NCBI GenBank assembly: GCA_003344405.1
Contig: NOWV01000018.1
Coordinates: 682,001 to 746,000, forward strand
From: Trichoplax sp. H2
Taxonomy: Eukaryota > Placozoa > Uniplacotomia > Trichoplacea
DNA: 64,000 bases
Direction of reading: 5' to 3'
Shown: positions 54,901-64,000 of the stretch, one piece after another
Layout of the letters: every line of letters starts with the position of its first letter
Position numbering within the stretch: the stretch's first letter is position 1
Notes under the pieces: generated by a model
What the model saw: the letters and a program-made list of their open reading frames with translations, nothing else
Database searches by the model: none
What the model was told of the DNA's origin: nothing
Position numbers and translations under genes: made by a program

Positions 54901-55315
54901 GAATCAGTAAAAGCGTATGCAGAAAAAGGAATTCCAAAACTAAATTGCTTTAATTCTGTACAGGAAATGGTTGACGTCTGCAGACTTTATACATGGTACG
55001 TACTACGTCCAGCCAGTACGAACAACAAACGCTGCACTGAGCTTAGTACAGTAGTTGTGAAAGGATGGATGGTAAGTTGAAAGACTATAAGTCCTTTTCC
55101 ACTCTAGTCTTTCATCAGTGTGGCCGATACCGTACTGAGTACTGAGTAGTACGTCAGTGGCAGGTCCATGGTTCAGTCATAACGCAATCGATAAACCCTA
55201 CTGGGAGCTGTACTACATTGTACTGTTTGAGTTCGTCTACTTTCCAACTCTGTACCATGTCGTCCGTGGCATGGACTTGCATCAGTCAACTTGACTCAAC
55301 TCTGCCTTCCCCCCG
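51906..55315. other. Spacer upstream of importin-beta with scattered TGTAC motifs
   Basis: The importin-beta first exon and promoter should lie here. TACTGTA and GTACAGTAC motifs become frequent from about 52900 (for example 52907-52915, 53170-53290, 53570-53592). I see several short open frames (52964-53176, 53428-53652, 54192-54485) without any family resemblance and do not call them genes. Confidence 0.45.
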
Positions 55316-56540
55316 TTTGCTGTCACTGGCTTCAACTTGCTAATGCAGTCGCCTGGTGTACACTGTACACTGCCATGTCATGAACTGCGATACTCGACCG
55401 TGAAGTTCACACATACAGTACAGTGTACTGTACAGTACATGAGAAGAGAGGAATTCACCGAACAACGATACAGTACTGTACAGTGTACTGTACTATACTG
55501 TACTGTACGTCATTCTATCTGTCTTTCACTGCACAGTACAGTGAAAACCAACTCGCTACAGTACATACTTTCAGGGGGTGACAATTGGGTTTGTAAAGGC
55601 TGTACAGTACGTATTTCACTCACCCACAGTATTTTGCTGTCACTGGCTTCAACTTGCTAATGCAGTCGCCTACTGTACACAGTACAGTACACTGCCATGT
55701 CATGAACTGCCATACTGTACTCGACCGTGAAGTTCACACATACAGTACAGTATCTGTAGCGTACAGTACAGTGTACAGTACATGAGAAGAGAGGAATTCA
55801 CCGAACAACGATACTGTACTGTGTACTGTACTGTACAGTGTACAGTACTGTACGGTATTTCACTCACCCACAGTACAGTACAGTACATTATACAGTATAA
55901 TAATAATAATAATTAATTATTATTATTAACAATACAGTACACTAATGCCGTACAGTACGTTGCTGTGCACTGTGTGCCTATACAGTATTACAGTATTATT
56001 ATTATTAATCAAGTTTAATGTTAATAAATTTAATTTTACTTTTACAAAAGGTTAATATTATTTTTATTTGAGCTTGCTCTGCCCCCCCCCCCTTTTGCTG
56101 TCACTGGCTTCAACTTGCTAATGCAGTCGCCTGGTGTACAGTACTGTACACTGCCATGTCATGAACTGCCATACTCGACCGTGAAGTTCACACATACTGT
56201 ACACTGTACAGTGTCTGTAGTGTACAGTACAGTGTACAGTACTGTACATGAGAAGAGAGGAATTCACCGAACAACGATACAGTACTGTACAGTACTGTAT
56301 TTCACTCACCCACAGTACTGTACTGTACTGTATAATAATAGTAATTAATTATTATTATTAACAATACACAAATGCCGTACAGTACTGTACGGTACTGTGT
56401 AGTGTGTACTGTACAGTCTGTGTGTCTACACTGTACACTGTACTGTACAGTATTACAGTTTTATTATCAAGTTTACTGTTAATAAATTTAATTTTACTTT
56501 TACAAAAGGTTAATAATATTATTTGAGCTTGTTCAATATT
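55316..56540. repeat. Three-copy tandem repeat (unit up to about 463 nt) laced with TGTAC pentamers
   Basis: Copies begin near 55318, 55634 and 56097 with GCTGTCACTGGCTTCAACTT. They share long near-identical blocks such as GCCATGTCATGAACTGC, CTCGACCGTGAAGTTCACAC, GAGAAGAGAGGAATTCACCG and GTATTTCACTCACCCACAGTA. Copies 2 and 3 also share an AT-rich half (ATTAATTATTATTATTAACA, TTTTACTTTTACAAAAGGTT) that copy 1 lacks. The blocks are separated by runs of GTACAGTAC-like sequence whose length differs between copies. Confidence 0.9.
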
Positions 56541-56959
56541 CAAAGTAACACAGTTGAACAGTGAATACTACACAAGTAGCCCGAAACTGAAGCCCTCAAA
56601 GCTATTCAATGCAGTCTAGAAATAGCCACACGAGTATACTGTACTGTATATAGCAATCACATCTCTGATTTCTCATCATTCCAAATGTGGCTGTATCGTC
56701 CTCGACTGTACTGTACTAAAATTTTGCAAGCCCGCTTTTTTCCCTGGCTTCGGTCTTTCCACATTCACCTGAATGAATAGTTGATACTGTACTGTACTAG
56801 TGCACATCTGAGGATCGTATTGTAGTCACAATTCCTCACAATAAGTAGAAGACAGCAGGGGACACAACGCATCCTTATTAAAAGGGTTATGGTCAGGGTT
56901 ACTCTCTCCGACGGATCAACACTTTGAACGACACGCACGTCTTAACCTCATCTCACCTA

Positions 56960-57112
56960 CACTACAGTGTACAGTACAGTACAGTACAATATTGCAGAAC
57001 ACTATTCTGGCTGTACAGTACAGTACTGTACTGTACTGTACAGTGTACAGTATGTACAGTACTGTACACCCGTTGTCTAAAACTGTACCTTGTACAGTAC
57101 AGTACAATTCTG
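56960..57112. repeat. TGTAC/GTACA palindromic microsatellite cluster
   Basis: Near-continuous GTACAGTACTGTACA-type sequence occurs in three sub-blocks (56966-56990, 57012-57066, 57085-57106). It is self-complementary and could form hairpins or cruciforms. Confidence 0.85.
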
Positions 57113-58673
57113 AACAATTGTATTACGTCAGTATTTCATGCGGGGTGGTCGACTAAAGAGCGTGCTGTTCAGGGGCGATGCTCCCCTACTGTAGCAAGAT
57201 CACACTTTTTCTCAACCCTGCTATGACTGCATAGTATATTACTGCCAGGGCGTCCACCATGACCCGACCCACTGGCTGACTTTGGCCCACAGTAGAGTTC
57301 ATATAGGCAAAGGAGACGATTAAGTACCCTAGCACTAACAACTGCCCTACCCAAAGTTGTCAGCAAAATACGAAAGTACATCATTAGTTATACGATAATT
57401 TGGAAGAATCGTCCTTAGCTTATTGCGCCAATTGGGTTTAACGATCTTCTACAGGTAAGTTGAAATTGCCACATGATTGATCTGGACTCATTCTGTATGT
57501 TTTATTGAGTCGTTAATGATGCTATTGAAATGGAACGAATGGACATGGTGCGTTTAGTTTGAAGTTATTTTTTTCCTTTTTCTTCATACTTGGATGATAT
57601 AGTCGTGGATGAGCGGCGCATACCGCTCACTACTGACAGTAGTATAGACTGACGTAGCTAGAGACACCCTATTGTATTGCTACACATAGTAGGAATGGAC
57701 ATGAGGAAATAAAGCCATGGCAGATACTATGGCTGTAATTCTTGTCTGAATCATTGGATAATCAATGATCGCTGATATGGACATGGCGACATCTTTTACG
57801 TCCATCTTCATCTTCAATTCAACTATCTAGTTGAACAGGAGTCATGGTATGGAGAAGTCATTTCCATCCTGTTGGAGCAATGACCATTGCCCTGATAAAC
57901 GTGTTGTCACACCGCACGGGTAGCTTCCCAACTTTTTCACTCTACGGTCAAGAGCATATTTGTATCTATCGCAGCCAGTAGTAGATCGTCTAGGGAGGCA
58001 AACAGAAAGTAATTTATCTTCATGACTAGACTACGCAGAATAGTATAGACACTTTTTGAACTAACTGTTCGTTCATTCTCCTTTCCACCAAGACAAGGAT
58101 CGATCAAGTATGGTACTTGATCGATCGATTGGTCATTGCATGATCAAATTGTCATTCAGTGCAATCACTACAGTACACTAGCAGGGACGAGCGTCTGATC
58201 CAATGGAGCCGGTTCCTTCAACCAATTCGTGGACAATTTTATTGTCATTGAAAGATTCTTGTTAATGCTAGGATACTACCCAATTAATTTCACTGCCAAT
58301 GTATTAGTTCTAGTACTAGTTTGCTTTCATCTTGCAATATCCAACAGTTTACTCATTTTCTTCATGAAAATCGACGACGCGTTGTAGTATTGACGTACAG
58401 CCTAGTAGACTACTGTACAGGCCATATACGACGCAAGCGGCAGATGTAAAGTCAATTTTACAATCAACGAACAGATTGCTATTTGTCAATCAATTCTATC
58501 ATTAATGTCATAAAAATCATCGACGTAAGCTGTACTATTTTATTTCGGGGAATTTTCAATTCTTTCATTATCAATTACTATACGATATCGCTGTTATTGT
58601 CGCTTTGAATTGAAAATGTTCTCTAATTTTGGCACTTGTTTTGCTTATAGGAATTCATCACCAATAACATTCG
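57113..58673 (+). promoter_or_regulatory. Rab5 upstream region with a likely 5' UTR intron
   Basis: A strong donor (CTACAG then GTAAGT) lies at 57455 and a strong acceptor (TTTTGCTTATAG) ends at 58650, 23 nt before the Rab5 ATG. Together they suggest a non-coding first exon ending at 57454 and a 1.2 kb 5' UTR intron. The patch 57135-57300 is clearly more GC-rich than its surroundings and may be the promoter. Transcript data would be needed to confirm either point. Confidence 0.45.
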
Positions 58674-61600
58674 ATGGCTTCTAGAGGGCAACCTCAACGT
58701 CCTAATGGTAGTGGACAATCTAAAATATGCCAATTCAAGTTGGTTTTATTAGGTAATTCATTTTTCTACGCGAAAGCGTTATTGTACCAAGAGGAGTTTT
58801 TTAAACGTGATATATAAATCCTAAAATCTACTATAAACACACAGTATGTCAATAGCCGACGACAATCGTGTCTTTCGCAATATCGGAAGACGATACTCGA
58901 TAAGTGAAATCTTCTTATCATCATACGAGTTGGAAGATTGCCTTCCTTTATGCGTAGCTTGATGCTTCCGCATTTGGATAGTACTCCCCCATTAAACTTC
59001 ACGCTGATCGACAGAATGATGAACCATTTTTCCCCATCATACTCATAACGTCCACTGCATATTGCAATCGTACCTTCATATTCATACGAATAATAACCAG
59101 CATAAATTTCGAAAGCATGCAACTGTCTGAATCGTATTAATTCTATGCTTTCGTTATTTAATCATAATCAAATTTGAATATATTCTAGTCTAAGTGATGA
59201 ATGAATATTTTACCACTACTATACTTTATTATCAGACGTATGCAGTTCGAGCTTGGAATACGTCTTCAACCTTAGTTCTATCGTGCTGATCATAACTGTT
59301 ATTTTAGTATGTTGTTTTATGTAAGTTCACATGCGATATAGAGACTCTAGACTTTAGAGTGAAAGTTACGTTCCCATAGTGTTTAACGCTAGTATTTTTT
59401 ATGACGTCACACTTAAAATTAAAACTGAAGACAACATTGACTAGAGTATTGCATACTACAGCATACTACAGAATTGTATGAAAACAGTAAACATCCTGTC
59501 TCATCGATCTCAAACAAGCAAGGGGAATGGATCATGATGGCTGCACAAGATCAATCCTTTTTTAAATTTAATCGTTACTTACATTTACTGTACACCCATT
59601 TGGATGGTAAATTAAAAGATGTAATTGCTAGAAAAAGAATTTTTCGCACTTTTTCTGTCGGTGTACACATTACTATTTACCTTGATAAATAGCAAAAAGA
59701 AACTATTTCAGCATTGATTTTCCTCTTTTGCTTACTTGATAATTTGTAAAATTTTAAATTTTATAAATTTATCCTATGTGAATTATAATATGTATAAATA
59801 TTACGAATTCTATCGGCCGAAATATTAGGTGCCTCAGTAGCATGGGTGATTTAAAAATTCGAATTATAAAGGTTCTGAATTTTATGAGTTTATCAAAGAT
59901 AAATTATATTATCTTAAGCACGTATATTGCTCACTCGCATAAGCTGGCCGGTAGTAAAATGTCATAAGGTACATGTTCTACTACTGTACAGTAGAATCAA
60001 TTAAAAGTGACACTGAGAGTGGTTACATTTGTCTGATCATATTATTCCAATTCGTATATTCTGCGATCTCAGCAATATAATTTCAATTTATTCTGCTAAA
60101 ATTGTATAGGTGTGTCTACATGGCTTATAATGGCTATAATTTTTAAATAAACAGATAAATATTATATCTAGTGAAAGCTGCGTACAGTAATCGATTGGTC
60201 CTTAACGCATTGCATTCTTAGCAAAGACGAAAACATAAACTACTTGCAATTTTTATGCAGTGCGTGATCGTATTACGTAATATAAACCCGCTTAGAAGAT
60301 ATCTGTAGTTGAACTTAGAACGTTCTTATACAATACTTTAACTATATTTGGGGTTGCCCTCAAAACCTGTATTACTCATGGTCGGAATTACGTTCAATCG
60401 ATTTAAATCACTCGCGGTAGACTTTTTATACGTATACAGGATATAAATTACACTATCGACAAGATTCTCTCGATAATGATTAAAATTAAAAATAACGTAT
60501 AATAATCATTAACGGTTTATCCAAGTTTGATCCTGTAGCGTAATTTTATATACATGTATACAAAGGAATGAATTAATTTATGCGAGTTATGGTCGTTAAA
60601 TTTACGCTATTACAAAATATGCGAATTCGAATACTTCAAATTGCCATATAAGAAATATAAGCGGCGAAATTAACATAATATTGTGTATTTGATAGGTGAA
60701 TCTGCTGTTGGCAAATCAAGCTTAGTCTTGCGATTTGTTAAAGGTCAATTCCAGGAATATCAAGAAAGTACTATAGGAGGTAAGAAAAGCTCTTCCATTT
60801 GGAGAAATTACACTATCCATGACACAAAGATGAAACTGATTTAATTACTCAATTTAATCGAAAACATTACGTACTAAAATAATTCTACACTACTGAAAAT
60901 ATGTTAGACTAATGGTTGAAGTGTATAAACAATTTTAATCATAACATTAATGATATGATTATTACTTCTATATAGCTGCCTTCCTTACGCAGACGGTTTG
61001 TTTAGACGATGTTACTGTCAAATTTGAAATTTGGGATACAGCTGGACAAGAAAATATCTTTTTGATACTTCCATGTTGCGATTCTGTTCTCTTAATTTAT
61101 ATCTACAATTATGAATAGATCAACTTTATAATTCAATTCCTTGACTGCATTTTGTCGATATTTACGATATCATAGCTTGGCCCCTATGTACTATCGTGGA
61201 GCTCAGACTGCAATTGTTGTATATGATATATCCAACGCGGTAATATATATAAAGCAATAGCGACACCATCGAATTTGAATACTAATAATTATTCCTATCC
61301 CAATCCATTGTAGGAATCATTTCAACGTGCAAAAGCATGGGTTAAGGAATTACAACGTCAAGCTAGCCCTAACATCGTAATCGCATTAGCTGGTAACAAG
61401 GCAGATTTGGCTAATAAAAGGATGGTTGATGCTGATGTAAGAGTTAAAATCAATAATCATAAATATTATGATTCAGTTTTCACGCTAAATATTATATCTA
61501 CTGTATGATTAACCATAGGAGGCACAGGTTTACGCTGAAGAAAATGGGCTATTGTTTATGGAAACCTCCGCTAAAACTGCTATGAATGTAAACGAAATAT

Positions 61601-61797
61601 TTTTAGCTATCGGTAAGGACTACGTACTGAAAACCTCAACTAAGTGATCAAGTAATAATTTACAATCTTCTTTTTAAGCCAAAAAATTACCAAAATCTGA
61701 GCAAGGTGGTGGTGGCGCTGCTACTCAAGGTGGTGCGCGTGTTGTAGATATTAACAAACCTGCAAATAATTCTGGAGGAGGTGGTTGTTGTAAATAA
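58674..61797 (+). CDS. RAB5: Rab5 small GTPase
   Basis: Rab5 controls early endosome fusion and clathrin-vesicle traffic. Seven coding exons join in frame to 216 residues: 58674-58752, 60696-60779, 60976-61053, 61166-61239, 61314-61436, 61519-61612 and 61679-61797. All G motifs are present: GESAVGKSS (P loop), the switch-I Thr in STIGAAF, WDTAGQE, GNKADLA and ETSAKT. Rab5 family strings are clear ([52 protein letters not shown]). The C-terminus is unusually Gly-rich, with two runs of GGGG, and ends in a double Cys followed by Lys, suitable for geranylgeranylation. Intron 1 is 1.9 kb. The intron within RYHS has AT-AC ends. Vertebrates have three Rab5 paralogues; this looks like a single pre-duplication form. 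Confidence 0.97.
61054..61165 (+). other. AT-AC intron of Rab5, U12-type
   Basis: The upstream exon ends CAAGAAA and the intron begins ATATCTTTTT, close to the U12 donor ATATCCTTT. It contains TTCCTTGAC at 61137-61145, which matches the U12 branch consensus TTCCTTRAC, and ends TATTTAC before GATATCATAGC. Only these ends restore the invariant Rab5 sequence AGQERYHSLAP. No GT-AG pair in this interval does so. The branch A lies 21 nt from the end of the intron, slightly long for the class. Confidence 0.9.
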
Positions 61798-63134
61798 GTT
61801 ATCAATGACGAAAGTACAAGGCTATCTATAGGGAGAGTAGATTGACGATAAATTTATTTCATATGGACAGTTTGCCTTATGCTGTATAATTTTCTTTCTT
61901 CGAGTCTCGGTTTCATGTAGCGAATGGATAGCTATATACCTATTCCTGCGGATATTATAGGAAATCTACGGTGTTAGTGATAAAATAGGCAACCTAAAAT
62001 TCGTATGCGTGCTTCACTTGATTGTATGGTTCTTCAATAACTAATTATATTAGATACTATAATAATACTGGAAGTGATGTTATAAACGGATTTTGCTATC
62101 TTACTACTAATTAAAGTAAACAGTCACACATACTATAAAAATTGTAACAGGTAAGATCATACTTGTGCTATAGTTGTAAGTCCTACTGTTCAATATCAAA
62201 TACCTATTGTAGTCATTACTAAAATTAAAATTTATAGTAGCGCTACCTTGACCTATTCTACGCATTTCATTACAATTAATATACTGTATGACTATCTTAA
62301 TAGCTGTCTAATATGAAAGTGTATTACCCAATGTTGTTATTGGGCTTCTTAATTGTATATCGAAATTAAAGTTACATTTTTTTAATTGTCATTCAAATGT
62401 AAGTGTTGCCAAGAATCTTTCTACTGCCGTAAAAATTCAGTATATTGTAGCTGTCTCAATGTAATGATTGGTAATCTGATTAAGATACTGAGGAAATAAA
62501 ATTGAATACCAAAAATTGGTACGTCACCCGTACTACTTATAAAAATAGTATACTTAACGTTAGGACAACAATATCAGATTCATAAATGGTGTTAGTATTT
62601 TATTTAATACTCGTTTGACCTTCATTGATCTAGCTCCTGATGTACAGTAAATTAGATTCAGCTCGGAAAGAGTTGATAGTAACAATTTTAAATATGCCCG
62701 TAAATTAATATTGTACAGCGTAATTTTACTCTACTGTATATCATGAAATAATATCCAATCGAAAAGTCTGGCCAGCGAGTCTTTAAGATTTGCTGACTTG
62801 TTAGATGTTATAATGATACGATAATAGATCCACAATAAAGCATTAACTGCATAGATGCATAGAGTTGCTATATCGATAGTAGCAAACAGCCCGCATCAAA
62901 CTACCGTATCATTGCCCATTATACAGTACAGAAGAAAGAAGGCATATGTAACTATACAATACATGCGCCCATGTATTCGCTAAATTGACATTACAATACT
63001 CAAATGTCGTTAAACATATCGTATTTACAGGAGTAGTTCATGGCATTTAGTGATCCGCGTAATTACATAATTTCTTCATGTTGAATCGTATGCATAAAAA
63101 TTATATACTTATTATCTCATAAAAATTGTTACTG
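61798..63134. other. Convergent spacer between Rab5 and the RWDD2-type gene
   Basis: The spacer holds the two 3' UTRs. An AATAAA at about 62495-62500 is a candidate poly(A) signal for Rab5. I see no exon, RNA gene or array. Confidence 0.5.
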
Positions 63135-64000
63135 CTATTTACCATCAACACCAAATATTATCTGAAACATTTCACCTAAATCATGATCTTGTAAATATTG
63201 AGAAAATTGTCCCAAATCCATATGATAATTACGACCTCCATGAACACTAAAAGCTACTTCTTCAAAAGATGTAAACTTTCGCTGTAAAGTATAGCTATCT
63301 TCACGATGCCTTGAAGTGATTCTTTTCCAATTCAGCCGTCGCAACCTAGCGAAATAATCCGATACAGCTTTTTCGTCGCCTTCAACACACAAAACGCCTG
63401 GCTTTCCGGGGAGACAAAACCCTATGTAAATTGAATACGATTAACTTCAGCTAGTGGCTGTGATTTCAAAGACTGGATCTTATGAGAATTACTATATAAA
63501 ATACAACTATAATCCAAATTCATATTATTTGTCCTCCAAAATGACAGCGCCTACAGTATGTTTTATCTAACAGTGCAAGCGTTGTATATGAGCTCGATCA
63601 ATTTAGACTAGTAAGAAATCGAATAAGCAAAGGATCTACAATGACTGCTACAGACTTGCAGTATCATGGTAGTATCGTTACACTTCAATACTCAGATCAT
63701 AAAGACAACTGAAACGCAGTTAATGCGCGTACTAATACAATTTTATATGAATTAGTAAATAAATTATTTTTATTTACCAGTAAGATTTAGCTCCTCTGCC
63801 CATTCAACTATGACTTTACGCTTGGTTTTGCTGTAAATATGATGCATATACAATAATAATCGGCTTAATTTGTTATCGCTTTCCGCTGAGATGGGTTCTT
63901 TTGGCAATGTTTTACTTGTACAGGCTGCACTATGGCTGATATAATTTGATAAATTTTCCTGTATCCACTGCAAAGTAGGTACAATGCATAATTCGCCAAG
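63135..64000 (-). CDS. RWDD2: RWD domain-containing protein 2 type (3' part only)
   Basis: Two exons are visible: one running in from beyond base 64000 down to 63778, and a last exon 63421-63135 ending in TAG. The encoded 170 or so residues match the C-terminal part of vertebrate RWDD2A/RWDD2B (DUF1115 region): a conserved WIQENL segment, MHHIYSKTKRKVIVEWAEEL, PGKPGVLCVEGDEKA, LNWKRITSRHRED, RKFTSFEE, HMDLGQFSQYL and a final FGVDGK. The N-terminal RWD domain must lie outside the window. The molecular function of this family is poorly known. I cannot tell whether it is closer to 2A or 2B; a pre-duplication gene is plausible. Confidence 0.9.

Noticed and set aside
55316-56540. CRISPR-like array
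   Set aside because: There are only three long units with no short unique spacers, and the context is clearly eukaryotic.
55337-57226. Several 60-107 codon frames on both strands at 55.3-57.2 kb
   Set aside because: They are reading frames through GTAC pentamer repeats (YCTVQ/STVQY periodic residues), open on both strands because the unit lacks stops.

Overview
This is a eukaryotic nuclear window: AT-rich, intron-dense, with short GT-AG introns and protein sequences that align by eye to animal orthologues. The gene set (a RasGRF exchange factor, haspin with its N-terminal motif, NUB1, a RWDD2-type protein, importin-beta, Rab5) points to a metazoan. High AT, compact genes and strong conservation to vertebrates fit an early-branching animal with a small genome; a placozoan (Trichoplax or Hoilungia) is my best guess. 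That is inference, not proof.

Layout, left to right. A RASGRF orthologue on the minus strand fills 1-18090. Its 3' end lies outside the window, and a 12.4 kb first intron makes up most of it. A gene-poor stretch follows to about 26.5 kb and ends at a minus-strand tRNA-Ala(AGC). Then come a mitochondrial-type NADP isocitrate dehydrogenase (plus, 27304-30299) and ADAT3, the non-catalytic partner of the tRNA adenosine deaminase (minus, 30786-32248). NUB1 (plus, 33417-38139) and haspin kinase (plus, 40218-44391) follow. Importin-beta 1 lies on the minus strand (46690-51905, first coding exon not located). A repeat-rich spacer dominated by the pentamer TGTAC/GTACA runs to about 57 kb. Last are a Rab5 GTPase (plus, 58674-61797) and the 3' end of a RWDD2-type gene (minus, 63135 to the window edge). 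Strands alternate, with several tail-to-tail pairs. The genes are unrelated housekeeping or signalling genes and show no sign of a functional cluster.

The most unusual material is not in the proteins. (1) Rab5 is interrupted by an apparent AT-AC, U12-type intron with a recognisable branch site. (2) Long introns in RASGRF, NUB1 and haspin are built from local, decayed tandem arrays with units of about 90-275 nt. Each array has its own unrelated unit, and in two introns the unit carries copies of the 3' splice-site region. (3) At 55.3-56.5 kb three near-identical repeat units differ mainly by gain or loss of TGTAC-type pentamers, suggesting an actively expanding palindromic microsatellite. IDH2 also has one GC-AG intron.

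Exon boundaries were assigned by hand from reading frame, splice consensus and recalled family alignments, and frame continuity was checked across every junction listed. No database search was possible.
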